Positions 30,717 to 42,064 of a stretch of 64,000 bases of DNA are shown here, piece after piece (position 1 is the first letter of the stretch; each line of letters begins with the position of its first letter). Location of the stretch: assembly GCA_018417955.1 (NCBI GenBank), contig JACTVC010000005.1, positions 558,001-622,000 on the forward strand. Reading direction: 5' to 3'. The position numbers and the translations under genes are program-made. The notes under the pieces are model-generated. The model did no database searches. It was not told where the DNA came from and saw nothing but the letters and a program-made list of their open reading frames with translations. Source of the stretch: Laccaria trichodermophora (Eukaryota > Basidiomycota > Agaricomycetes > Agaricales > Hydnangiaceae).

Positions 30717-31875
30717 TCATACGATCTCGAGACGCTCGATGACTTCCCTCTCCCACTTCGTCCACCCTTCTTCATCGACCTCACAAGAACCAGCAGAGGC
30801 AGCCTCGATTACTTCCCAAGGGACACATGTTCTATCCTCTTCTTCCTCTGGTTTTTCAAGAACGAAACGTCCTTGGCGAGAACGTGTCAAAGTGACGACA
30901 TGACCAGCAGAACCGATGGCATGTGCAAGATCGTGGACAATAGAGCGCACGTATGTTCCCCCCGAAACTTTCATCTTCAACACGAAGGCAGTAGGAACTT
31001 TGTCGTCCACATCTTCTTCAGGTTCGTCTTGGAGAGATACAGATTCGTTGGCACCTTCCAAGGCTGTCTGCATCGCCTTTTTTTCTGCTTCGGAGAACGA
31101 TTTCTCAGGCCAACGGAAAGTATGGTCCTGGCCTTTCCATTCGACCAGTTCCAATGAATGCACTGTGACTTTCCGAGGTTCGATGGGCCTAGGAAGGGGT
31201 AACCCTTTACGTGCATATTCGTACAATGGTCTACCGTCCATCTTCAGAGCAGAAAATCTTGAAAGATTGATTGAGTTCGCTTACATAGAAATCAGGAAAG
31301 ATACATACATCGGAGGAATTTGCGATATTTCTCCTATAAACTTGGGAAGAGCGGCTTCCACTTGTTCCCGTGTTACATGGTGCCAAGGTGCAAGACGGAC
31401 CCTCGAGCCTTCGCTATCGTAGGAGTCAGTCTCGCAACCGAGTAGACATGTTGTGCGGTATTCCTTTTTTTAAGTTTAGGAAAGTAAGACGTCTGGGTCA
31501 ACAACATCGCTACCTTGGTACAGCTCAGGAAGTCGCTAAGCTTTTTCGTGCCTTTGCCGACACCAACCACTACCAAAAAAGTATTCATGAGGGCTTCAGT
31601 GAAACGGCTTCAGACTGCCGACCTAAAACACCATCTGCGAGGGGATCGAGTGTTCCCCCTTGTCCAATTTTTACGGCATCTCGAGAGCGCTTGCCTTTCC
31701 TTTTACTGGCCTTGTTGTTTTTGGCTGCCTCCAGCTTTTCTGCCTCCACAAACAACTTGGACCTACCGATCAGCTGCTGAAGATCATGAATCACGGACAT
31801 ACTCGTTGGGCCCGATGGTTTAATAATGCCAAAGAGACCAGATACAGGCAGAGCAGGCAGAGATATCTTTGGCAT
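30717..31875 (-). CDS. PUS4: tRNA pseudouridine-55 synthase, TruB/Pus4 family
   Basis: Four exons on the minus strand. The enzyme isomerises U55 in the T-loop of tRNAs. The start MPKISLPALPVSGLFGIIKP leads into the TruB N-terminus (IIKPSGPTSMSVIHDLQQLI). An insert rich in Lys precedes motif II, KIGQGGTLDPLADGVL, which carries the catalytic Asp of [53 protein letters not shown] and VSGGTYVRSIVHDLAHAIG follow in family order. C-terminally there is an acidic-basic extension (CEVDEEGWTKWEREVIERL). Intron boundaries were chosen by keeping these motifs in frame. The fungal enzyme may act in mitochondria as well as the nucleus. Divergent from the acyltransferase gene, 177 bp apart. Confidence 0.93.
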
Positions 31876-32052
31876 GGTTGTTGGTGGTTAAGAGGGTTCG
31901 GTTCAGATCACATCTGTGAACTGATCTTGAGGCTTGAAGTTGAACTGGTTCTGAATCACGCATCCTGCCCTATCCAAAAATACCCGCACACAGTAACACT
32001 ATCTTTGCCATTTATCTGATGCCAATCTTATACATCTCCCTTCGAGGCGCTC

Positions 32053-33787
32053 ATGAATATCCCCGCCTGGACACGGATAGAGTCACAAAGCGGTTCTCTC
32101 GCGTATGAGAGACGGTTGGGAGTCACAGAGCTTGGCTTCTACTGGGATACTGTTTTCGAAAGGACGGCGGACACTATTCAGCATGTTGAACTCGAAATTC
32201 TACAAAGCGATCGGATGGACTTGATCGATCCAATAAATGTAGAAAATACCTGGTTGACTCTGAAGCAACAATATCCTCTCCTCGGTGCTCGGCTTGACGA
32301 GCGCGAAGAAGGAAAAGAGGTATTTTTCGTGGTCGATCAGGCGCAACTTGTCCGCTCTAGACCGGAAGAAATAGAGTACCGAACTGTTTCTTCAGGCGAA
32401 CAGGCGCAAGCAATTGTTGACAAAGTCGTAAATGTGCAAAGCCTTTCAAACGATCTCCCCGCCAAGGTTCTTTTCCTCCCTCGAATTGACCAACCAAACA
32501 CCTTTCATATAGTTTTCATCGTCGCCCACTGCATCACAGATGGAACTGCTAATACCACCATAATAAGAACTTTTCTCAATTATCTTTGTTCCGCTTCCTC
32601 TCGCAACACGACATGGCCTCTAGAACAACGTCTAGCGTTGTCAGTAGCATCGGAAGAAGTCGATCCCAACCGCCATTTGAATCCTGCGAAAAAAAGGTGG
32701 CGACGGGCAATTGGACATACCATAGCCGCCATCAGGTCGTCGAAGATATCAGTGCGTAGATTTTTTTACTGTGTTGAGCAGTTTCTGAAAAAAAGTTCTT
32801 GCAGGGCGGTCACACTCTGCCTCGCAAGGTGTCTCCAGTTACACGGTACACGCCAGCCCGCTCCAGCCGAATCGCATGTTCGTTTTCGAAAGAGTTGTCT
32901 CATTCGATCCTTCAAACCTGTCATCAAAATCACATAACTTTTGGAAATGCATATCCGGTAATTGCGCAGGTAGCCCTAACGAGGCTTTTGTGTAGGCGTT
33001 ATATCCGAGGGGAGATCAGCGAATTGGAGTGGCAGTTCAGAAGGAGGCAGCCGATGGTAACCGGTGGGCCCCTTAGCCTAAGGCCATTCCTTGATCAAGA
33101 GTGGTTCAAGCAGGGAGGTGCAAGTAATGTTTCTCTGGCAATCAGCTTCTTTGACTACACCCTTCCATTCATGCCGTTGGGTTCAGCCTCGAGTATTTCT
33201 CCGGGCAGTGCTCTCCCTTCTTTCCACCAACTTCTGTCACCCCAGAGATTTTTGTTGCGTTGCAGTTCAATCAAGAGACAGGCTGCTCATCTTATCAAAC
33301 ACCCTCTTTTCTATGAAATGGCTGGAGCCCGCATGCCACAGAGAGCAGAATCATTGAGGACCTTCGGTTCCAATTGGAGACGGGACAAAGCTGCCCCAAA
33401 GGATCTGGATGACGGGGTTATATCTACTATTGAACAAGCTTCCATAGGTCCTGTTTGGACCCACGGGGGATCGAGTTTCGGAAACGTGAATAATAACGTT
33501 TTGCTTTTTGAATTGAGCCTAGCTGACCTAGTCACCTTGCGCAGGCTGATCTTCTTGTTCCACGCGAATACCCCTCGACCGCTGAACCCTCGGCAGCGCA
33601 TCTCATCCGTATTCAAACATCCACTAATTTGTTGCGATGTCGACCAACAGAATTATACCTTGGAGCAACAACAATCCGGCAACAGCTCCATTTGCATGTC
33701 TTTTCTGATAGCAATGTTTATGATCAAGAAACGGTCAAGGAATGGTTGGAAGAGGTCAAAGATGCCACCACGTTATACCTTGGTTAG
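32053..33787 (+). CDS. CoA-dependent acyltransferase, condensation/alcohol-acetyltransferase-like fold
   Basis: Three exons (32053-32751, 32805-33485, 33545-33787) give 540 aa. The N-terminal lobe contains IVAHCITDGTANTTI near residue 160, a match to the HxxxD active site of CoA-dependent acyltransferases (chloramphenicol acetyltransferase, BAHD and alcohol acetyltransferase relatives). The C-terminal lobe ends LRCRPTELYLGA, VFSDSNVYDQETVKEWLEEV, DATTLYLG, a recurrent ending in basidiomycete members. No signal peptide or membrane helix is seen. The acyl acceptor is unknown; there is no neighbouring synthase or P450, so a secondary-metabolite cluster is not indicated. The last intron (33486-33544) was inferred from loss of family-like sequence if it is read through. 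Confidence 0.72.
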
Positions 33788-33859
33788 GACGGTTAAGGAC
33801 ACAAGGCATGCTATTTTCGTTGTACTCGACGGAAATAATTGATCGAGTTGTGGTACAAT

Positions 33860-36800
33860 TCAAAGTCCAGATGAAGTCCACAGCCCTCCACAAATGCATC
33901 GTGATACCCACATGTTTTCCCAAGTACGCCAGCTGAAAGAGATTTTATCTTGAGACAAGGACTTGCTCCCTAAGTTGGATTTTCCACTACACCTCAAGCA
34001 GGAGACAGAAGAGGTATGCATGCTCAGCGTGCCCTTTGTGACGACGTCTTTGTCCTTCCCCTTGCGCTGGTTATGCACCGACAAGCGGGCAATTCCATCA
34101 ACTAGGTCAAGTGGATTGATGAAGAGGGTTGATTTATTCAATATTGAGGATTGCGTCAGCATCTGTACCGCTTCCGCTAGTTGAGGGTACATTGTCATGG
34201 GGGGCTGGAGTGAGGCAAGAGCTTTCCGACAAACTCGACCTATTCATAACTTTGGTGATGTCAAGGCAAACGGAAAACTGAGCTCGTACTGTCATGGGTA
34301 TTTGATTTTTGTACAATTTCCTCCAGCACTGGATGAAGGGCTTCAAAGTCTACGCCAGAGCAATCGACCAAGTCGACGAGGACATCTCTAGCAATGCGAG
34401 AGTTTTCTCCTCCAGCAGATAAGGAACCGAGATAAGTTCGAAAACGTTTCAAGTGTTGAAGGATGGTGAAGAGGTTCCGTGTGGCGTAAGGGTGGGCTAG
34501 GTTTGAAAGAATTGGGGGATAAGTTTGATTCGTTGTTGGGAGATCTGAGTCACAGTTGTTTACGCCCGTCTGATGATAAAGACTTTTGCTTACGGGAATT
34601 TGAGGCACCTCCACCATCCTCATGGATAGGATTGGAATACAAGACGCACTCCTTCATCAACTTCGCAAAAAACTCAACAACCCATCTACATAGACCAATT
34701 AGCTCCCAAACAGCGTCTATAATTTGACTGAGCCGCAAATCAAGAGGAGAAGAGTAGGCGCACCAAGGCCATATGTCTCCCCTTCTCTACAATCTTCGAA
34801 GGCAATATTACATGCGGCGATTGAACACATGTCGTGTGCAGCCTGCCATCGAGCGTTGAGAGCGTTTCTTTCGTCGTCGTTTTGGACCGTGATTGCTCTT
34901 GACCTTAAAATCATCAGATTGAGACGGCGACATGTTCATAAAGTTTCTGACCTGTATATCTCTGTGGCGGCGCCCAAAATATCCCAAGTCGTAGAGCGCG
35001 GCGAAACGTTACTCCCGTCCAGAATCTCCAAGGCATGATTCAAAACGTCGACTACTTCATCGATAGGCAAAATCTGGAGGGACAGCATGTGTACGATGTC
35101 GTCAACGGTTCTTCTGCCAATAATTGCTGACGCCAGGTCGAGCCCAAGAGAAAACTGTGGATTTTCTATATCAGACGTTAAAGTCAAAGACAGTCAAGTG
35201 AATACAATCAAGGCACAGACCAGAGGGAAGACCATTCATTGATCGACATTTTGGAAGAGGATGTATTGCAATTTGGGAATGCCATAGCGAAGAAGATAGC
35301 GTACATAGCAGCTTGCAGTTGGGAGACATGGTGATCGACAAGGGTACTAGACACTGAGATAGGCGGATAAAAAATACCACAAATGATGAGACACACCTTC
35401 CCTGCCAACTTGCTCTGGGGGTGATCGAATGGGTACCTGTTCCCAGTCTTCATTCTCAGTCAAATCGAGACTATGACGAATTCGTCAGTAGAAAACCATA
35501 TAATGATGCTATTACGAACATATTTAGAATCTTGATGGTCCCCACTGCAGTTTGCTTGCTCCCTTTCCTCGTTCCAGAACAATCCAAAACAGCAGCAAAA
35601 ATCGACGATCGTTTGACTGTGGTAAGCGGTTGTACGAATGCCAAGATTCCTTGATTGAAGGAGCGAGCGCATTCACGTGAGCAGGCCTGAGAAGAACGAT
35701 GGTAAACATATGTTTATTGAGCATATTCATTGGCTGACCCATGAAGGATCCGTGCTTGCAGAAAGGGGCCGACGATTCAAAGAGAAAAGCACGAGTTGCG
35801 ATGTCGGTGTGGTTGTGACTAAATTAGAAAATGAGACGAGAGCGGTTTAGGAAGAGGAAATGCTCACAATCCTCAAAGTCTAGATACGTCGCAGCAAGAT
35901 AGAGCTTACCCTTCTCCTCAGCACCTTCTGGTGGAGCTGAGACGAAAGTTAGGCCAGCGAGTTTACCATCCGCTTGATCAGGCGATGAGAGAGGATGTGT
36001 GACGAGAGCTGTTATCAGGAGACTTTTAGAGTTGAGAATTTCGAACGAAAAAAAATGACTTCACCCACCCAAGGTCGTCCCGTTGAATTCAAATTGTACT
36101 TCACAAAGCTCAATTGAGGATTCTTCTCCCCAAGTCTGCCAGTCGTTGCATAAATCTGCGTTAGGATGTTGTGTTGACTCAGCCTGAACGTCATGGCCCA
36201 TTGTTTCAGCATGAGAGGGTAGAGCTGAAGGCGAGGGGATACAATGGGAATGCATGGCAATCAAAATTGAAGATTCATTGTAACTGAGGCCTACAGCGGC
36301 GTCAACACATAGTCGCGATGCCTTAGATCCTTCTGACCGCTCAGTGTTGCTGGGCTGATTCTCCATTGCGATACCAGGATATTTGAGTGAGCATTTTATA
36401 AATGTGATGGAAGGGGCGTAAAGACGAAGATAGCAAAGCTGAACTTGGTGGTCTTGCGTAACCAGAAGGAGGCAATTGTGTGTAATAGGTGTTTTAGGGC
36501 CTAGAGGTGGCATACGGATCGGCAAACCTGAAGGACCTGGTATCCACTGAACTGAGTGAGCCACAAACCGCGATTGATCGTCAAGATAGTAACTCACATC
36601 TCGTTGTTTTGAAAGCCATCTTCCAGCTACTACACCTCCTCCGTTTGGAAAGCTCCAGCACTCCTTGATTTGCCAATCGTCGATACGTGCAGCCCTGATC
36701 CATAAACAACCAGTTCCGTCACCGTCTTGACGCGGAAAGTATGCAAAAAGCCAGTCATCACCTGGCGAAGCTAAGATGACACTAGGTGGATCGTATGACA

Positions 36801-37072
36801 GGGGAGAATCTAGGATTGGGGAAGGAGATGGTAGAATAAATTGTTTTGAAGACGAAATATGACGTGCAACGACCAGCGGCTGGCTTGCATGTGCAGTGAA
36901 GATAACCGAAGAATGGGACCACTGAATGGGTCTGAGAGTCTCTTTAGAAAACACCTGAGCATAGTCAGTGAGAAACCCACCGTTTTGGTTCGACAAAAGG
37001 GTAAAAATCCCACCACCCAGCACGCCAGTGAGTTTGTTCCTTCACCTTGCCTTTGGGATGTACTGATGACAT
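33860..37072 (-). CDS. MED16: Mediator complex subunit 16 (tail module)
   Basis: A long, many-exon gene. The start is placed at the ATG at 37072 (MSSVHPKGKVKEQ), giving HWRAGWWDFYPFVEPKR, then a short intron (donor GTGGGT, acceptor CTCTCAG) and RPIQWSHSSVIFTAHASQPL. The N-terminal half has WD40-like strands (VILASPGDDWLFAYFP, TGCLWIRAARIDDWQIKECW, LLLVTQDHQVQLCYLRLYAP, AVGLSYNESSILIAMHSHC). The C-terminus has the MED16 zinc-like cluster: SCLRCSGKSNLG followed by SWRTWENMWVSRCICGGLW, with C-x2-C and C-x-C pairs. MED16 sits in the Mediator tail and links activators to RNA polymerase II. Middle exons (34.2-35.9 kb) are short and their limits uncertain. Only 61 bp separate its ATG from that of the next gene. 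Confidence 0.82.
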
Positions 37073-37133
37073 GATTTTGAATGTTGTTGCGTGCAAGTTG
37101 CGCGTTACGTTGATTCTCAACACCCCTGCATAA
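37073..37133. promoter_or_regulatory. 61-bp divergent promoter between MED16 and the PAC3-like gene
   Basis: Only 61 bp lie between the two opposing start codons. No TATA box is visible. Core promoter elements must overlap the coding regions or be shared. Confidence 0.6.
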
Positions 37134-37655
37134 ATGTTGTACCCGCGTCAAGCCAGTAAAGAGCTCAACGAAATACCGACCGACGTCTTGATTCAAAGCT
37201 ATGCTGACCGAATCCTCGTCCTCGTCACTCAGATGGGCAAAGTTGGAAACTTGGTGCCGCTATCTCACATTTTGATAACCACAATTGTAACTCATCCACC
37301 AAAGATCCAGGCATCTATACCCGACACCGTTCCATTGCTTCCACCACCACCTTCACACCCTTCAGATCCTAACCGACTGTTACTCCCGCCCCCACCCGCG
37401 GCCATCCAGCTGACCTATTTACTTGGAGGTTCTTCATCAGAGCATATGCAAACGTTGCACTCTTTATATGCTGCACAGATCGCCACCATTATCTGGACTC
37501 ACGAGTCACAAACCGCCCTCGAGCCCTCTCGCCGAAGTATCGTGGTTGGTGTGGCTCTGTGCGGACGAGATAGTGATGCAGACGCGGATAAAAGAGAGAG
37601 GGCGGTCTTTGAGGGAGTTATGTCGATGCTTCAAGAGTTGTTGCTCAGCACATAG
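37134..37655 (+). CDS. Proteasome assembly chaperone 3-like protein (PSMG3 family)
   Basis: Single exon, 173 aa, starting MLYPRQASKELNEIPTDVLI. It has the family's first strand pair, SYADRILVLVTQMGKVGNLV, and a C-terminal strand and helix, RSIVVGVALCGRD then VFEGVMSMLQELLLS. PSMG3/PAC3 (yeast Poc3/Irc25 group) works with PAC4 as a chaperone for the 20S alpha ring. A Pro-rich loop (LLPPPPSHPSDP and LLPPPPPAA-like) in the middle is longer than in human PAC3 and probably disordered. No membrane or signal segments. Divergent with MED16. Confidence 0.78.
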   Translation: MLYPRQASKELNEIPTDVLIQSYADRILVLVTQMGKVGNLVPLSHILITTIVTHPPKIQASIPDTVPLLPPPPSHPSDPNRLLLPPPPAAIQLTYLLGGSSSEHMQTLHSLYAAQIATIIWTHESQTALEPSRRSIVVGVALCGRDSDADADKRERAVFEGVMSMLQELLLST

Positions 37656-37742
37656 TCACCCTCATATCAAGTCCAAAGAATGTCGCGTAGCTGACGTAGC
37701 GCTAGCAAGCCATATCGAAAGGACTGGCTAATAGCTCGTAGA

Positions 37743-38024
37743 CTATGACTTTGAGTTGGAGGAAGAAGCTTCGGACCAAACCATATCCTCCATAGACTGC
37801 AATTTCTTTCGCCGTTCCCCTCGGTATCTTGCGTATTTTTGTTCAAGAAGCACCATGAGCCTTTCGTCAGACGCCATGTTGTTTCTGGGGTGGGTCTCGT
37901 ACAGGTAATAAGCGAGGACGCCTGTGAAGACACCAAGCAACGGATCAAGACCTCTGCTAACTATTGAGCAGGGGAAATGAGTGACTATAATTGCAACTAA
38001 CCTAGAAAGCAAAACGGGAGGCAT
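37743..38024 (-). CDS. NCE101: Non-classical export protein NCE101 family
   Basis: Two exons (38002-38024 and 37743-37953) give 77 aa. The start MPPVLLS joins across a 48-nt intron to RGLDPLLGVFTGVLAYYLYE followed by THPRNNM, which is the NCE101 signature with a single membrane helix and the conserved R-x-LDP entry. A 40-residue hydrophilic tail (KYARYRGERRKKLQS and an acidic end) extends beyond the usual short yeast protein. The yeast member was linked to secretion of leaderless proteins; its mechanism is unknown. Divergent from NAA25 (190 bp). Confidence 0.85.
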   Translation of the reverse strand: MPPVLLSRLVAIIVTHFPCSIVSRGLDPLLGVFTGVLAYYLYETHPRNNMASDERLMVLLEQKYARYRGERRKKLQSMEDMVWSEASSSNSKS

Positions 38025-38214
38025 GGTCTGCAATGCTTGGGTTGAGCCCGTTGTCGTCGATTTCCGTTGGCTTCGGGACGGGTTGCCTTGGGATTGCCCA
38101 AGTTGAGCCCCGGTCGAGCCGATTGATCGGCTACATGCAGCAATGCTTCAGGGCAAGAAATTTACAAAATTCTCGCTGGCAGCACTCAGATCCAATCAGA
38201 TCCCATTTCTCTTC

Positions 38215-41200
38215 ATGTCCACTGCTGCGCTAGACAGACAGATTCGCCCTATTTATGGTAGGCACTAGCAGTGTGCTGTTGAAATTCTTGTACTGACTCC
38301 AACGACAGATGCCCTAGATACGGGTTCCAACAAATCTGCAATTGTTGCTTGCAATAAGCTTCTTAAAAAGCATCCCAAAAACGAGCTGGTTAAGGCACGC
38401 TCCATAAACTTTCTCGACATACATATGTAATATTCATCTGGGTTCGTTATGTCAGGCTTTGAAGGCACTTGCCCTTGTTCGATCGCAAAAAGTAGAAGAG
38501 TCGCTAGTTCTTTGCGATGAAGTTCTAGAAGAAAAACCCACAAGTGATGCTGTACTGACAGCGATGATGCACGTCCTGCGTGGGCTAGGCAGGCGTATGT
38601 TCCGACCTTCGTGATCCATCGACCTGTTGAAAATAAATATATCAAGATAATGACATGGTGACAATGTTCGAAGAAGCGTACAAGCAACAACCCACAAACG
38701 AGGAGCTCGGTGTGCAAACCTTTTTCGCAAATGTCCGTGCAAACCACTGGAAGTCAGCACAACAGGCAGGTGGCTTCGACCCGATGTAGTCTCTCCTGCT
38801 GCCAGTTAAATAGCCTTTTTCTTTTATAGATCGCGACACGTATGCACAAGCAGTTTCAGGAGGACCGATATCTGTATTGGAGTGTTATTAGTTCCGTTCT
38901 TCAGGTTGGTTCATTTCAGCTACTTTTAGTATCTAGCTGAAATCGAAACAGGCGAAAGATGCTTCAACACCAAAAGCGATGCGCACAATCCTTTACAAGC
39001 TCGCACACAGAATGATCACCTCGTCTCCAACACCTTCCTACCTCAACGCAGATCGGTTCCATCTTCATCTTTCAATTCTCAGTGAATTGGAGCTTTTCGA
39101 CGAAGCTCGTAAATTGCTCGACAGCGAAGTTGGCAGAAATATATGTGCCACTAGTCTGTCGTGTAACGAAGTACGCCGGGAACTTTGGAAACGACAGGGA
39201 CTAGTGCGGGAAGAAGGAGAGCGCGCCGAGAAGCTAATTAGGGAGAAGGGGTGAATGAGTTTTTTCGTATCTTTTTGCTTTCTTACCGATTGCGTCATTA
39301 TCAGGGATCGCAATTGGCTCGAATTTCTGGCCGTTCTCGATGCCACCTTTGATTGCCTTGTCATTTCTCCGACGGACGTGGCTCCGACGACACTGGAAGA
39401 TGCTAAAAAGGAGTGTGCAACGAGAGTACAAGAGACGCGTGTGCTCTTTACGCGGGTGGCAGAGGAGGACGGTTCCAAGGATCGTTCCGGCCTTCTGGCT
39501 TTGTTAGAACTGGAAAAACGGGCCAAAGATCATGGTGTGTCTGAAGGTATGTGTGAAGTATACCAATCACTGTGCCAATACAGAGTATATGTATGTCAGA
39601 ACCTACTCGTTTGGTTGACCTCATGGAGAGATACTTCAACGAGATTGGCGATAAAGTATGCTGCTTCGAAGATCTAAAGCCCTACACTGTATTGGGAAGC
39701 GATGAACACGGCAGATGGATCGCTTTCTTAGAGAGCGTGCCCTCTACATTTGTAAGCTTAACCCTGCCAATTAAATTCCTTGCCATTGACCACCTTCAGA
39801 AGTCGTCGATTGACGGTCTTCGCAGGCTCATCAATGTCTACAAGCTCCTACGACATTCCCTCACGTCCTCAGAAATTACGGCGGACACGGAATCTGCTCG
39901 CGTAGCTCTTTATGCGAAGAAATATATAGAAGCACTGCCATTGGGATCTGACCTGCCTACTACAGAGCTTCAACCGGCGGATGATTTAGTGCTACTGGCA
40001 GGGAACGCGTTTATCAGTCTTTGGAAGCTAACAGAGGATGACAACAATCTGTTCAAAGCCGCTTCACTTCTTGAATTTGCGTTGACGAAGAGCAAACAGT
40101 CCTTCTTGGTTCGATTAATGCTGATTCGAGTATACCGCCTACTTGGTCATTATCACAACATCTTCTAGTAGCTGACTTTGCTGATATGTTCCTTAGGTGC
40201 CCCAAGCCTAGCACTGGAGCATTATCGTGCCATGCACGTTAAGCAAGTCCAACACGATACGTTGTCGCATCTGATTCTCTCACGAGCATCCACCTTTTCC
40301 CTTGCTGCCACGGGTGATCTCACACTGGCGACCGAGTGCTTGGAATCAACGCAAATATACCTAAGCAATTCCCAAGAGGTTGTATGAGCATATTGGTCCA
40401 GGAACACGTGTCTGATAAATTGCATTCAGACAGGCGACTTCGTGGTCCGAGCATTTACAGGAGAAAAGTACTCACAGGTCTGTGCCGTACTTGAAGTTAT
40501 TTCGAGTTATCTCAATTTCTTTTAGATACCACAATTTATACTCTTTGAGGATCGGCTCGAAAACTCTCTACAACGTGACACAATAAAAGTGGAACACCTC
40601 CGCATGCGACTTACCCATGAACCGATAACTTCTGATATAATCGACATGGAGTTGATTGAACTAAAGTTCATCTTTGACAGAAGTAAGTGGTTCAATAGAA
40701 CACCAGAACGTGCGTACTTAACTCCTTTCAGCACATCACGATAACCGCGATTTCGATATACTCCCAAGCTACCAACCTCGAATATCTCCAAACCTCAATG
40801 AACTAACGTTGCTCCTAGGCAAGCCTGAAGGGGTAAGATGACTAAGTTTCGCGGAGGCAGCTGGTATTCAACTTTCCTTTCCAGCATGGTTGGCTCTCCA
40901 CGTTCCTCCAAATTTATATTCGGGCGTTCCAACAGAGCAGTGACTTGGATGACACCGTGGAAGAGAAGTTGTTAATTGGCGATCGACCAAAACAAACCGC
41001 CGACTATGATCGGCATCTGTCACTTCGAGAGCGTCTCTGCGAGCAAAACGAGGAACATTTGAAAACTGTGACACTGGCTTCCTTTGCAGATCGATGGGCA
41101 CTAACGTAACTCTTTGGCTTAGCTGACATCGGATGAGCTGGAATTCGTTCACTACGCAAGGGCTCTTGCAGACTGGCTTGAGCCCTACCATGATTACACC

Positions 41201-41983
41201 CGCCCTCCTCCGGCCGCGGTATTGGCCGAGGCTGCGAAACAAACAGAGCTTAAGACGGGACATCCATTAAAAGGTATTGATATCCCTCCCAACGGAGCAT
41301 CCCACGGGCACAAGAAAGACGAGGAACCTCCCGCGGTTCGGGACCCCCCTGCGCTTGTGGTCAAGCATTTTGAGAGTACGTTGCCGGCGTTATATGAAAG
41401 GCACGCTATCGTACTAAAATCATTTCAAGAACTGAAAATGCGATTCGAGGAGGTTCAAAGCAAATCTCCTGTTGATGTTCTACATGTTGCCACCCTTGCG
41501 CAAGAGGTAAAGCCGTGTCTAGGCTTCAAGGTTGACGAAGGATAATGATGTTTTCGACAGGCCTATTTGCTCTTTATTATTGAGAGCCTTCGTTTCAAAC
41601 CCGCGTCTGTCGTCAAGGTCAACAAGCTCGGTGGTGTGAGTTCCAAGTTTGATGACTCGTTCGTGATTCTCACTCCAATGGCTGTAGCTCGTGTCAAGCT
41701 TTAAATGTATCCGCACTGCGGCTATTTCTGTCCTCAAAGAAATGTCTGCGGAGCTGATCAGAAGGGCCGACTGGGAAGAAACATCGGAAGGCCACAAGTG
41801 CTTCATTGGCCTTGAAGAGGTGAGGACATAGTTGTTATTTGTTTTGTTTTTTGTTCATGGAGCTTTTAGCTGGATCCTGATTTTGTTCTTGGATTATCCA
41901 AGAAAGTGATTGATGCGCGTAGAAAAGTGTTTGAAGGAGTTGGAAAAGGGCTGGGGCGAATTACTACAACATATGCATCTTAA
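38215..41983 (+). CDS. NAA25: N-terminal acetyltransferase B auxiliary subunit
   Basis: Many exons. The protein starts MSTAALDRQIRPIYDALDTG and continues NKSAIVACNKLLKKHPKNEL, then ALKALALVRSQK, the TPR-rich N-terminus of Naa25/Mdm20. Further family segments are QEDRYLYWSVISSVLQAKD, RWIAFLESVPSTF and the C-terminal SVLKEMSAELIRRADWEE. Naa25 anchors the catalytic subunit Naa20 to the ribosome; NatB acetylates N-termini beginning Met-Asp, Met-Glu, Met-Asn and Met-Gln. The last exon ends KVFEGVGKGLGRITTTYAS. One intron (38395-38455) is best read with a GC donor, since the GT alternative six bases upstream removes Val-Lys. Inner exon limits in 40.4-41.6 kb are approximate. Confidence 0.85.
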
Positions 41984-42027
41984 GTGTCTGTGACATCTCA
42001 GGGTTAAATTAGACGTGATATCGCGTC

Positions 42028-42033
42028 ACGCGT
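42028..42033. promoter_or_regulatory. MluI cell-cycle-box-like ACGCGT upstream of RPA2
   Basis: An ACGCGT lies 31 bp before the RPA2 start codon, with a second GCGTCA just before it. MBF sites of this sequence drive G1/S expression of replication genes in yeasts. It is very near the ATG, within the 45 bp after the NAA25 stop. Function is inferred. Confidence 0.45.
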
Positions 42034-42064
42034 TTTATGTGACCTTTGCTTGCCTTTCTTCTCA

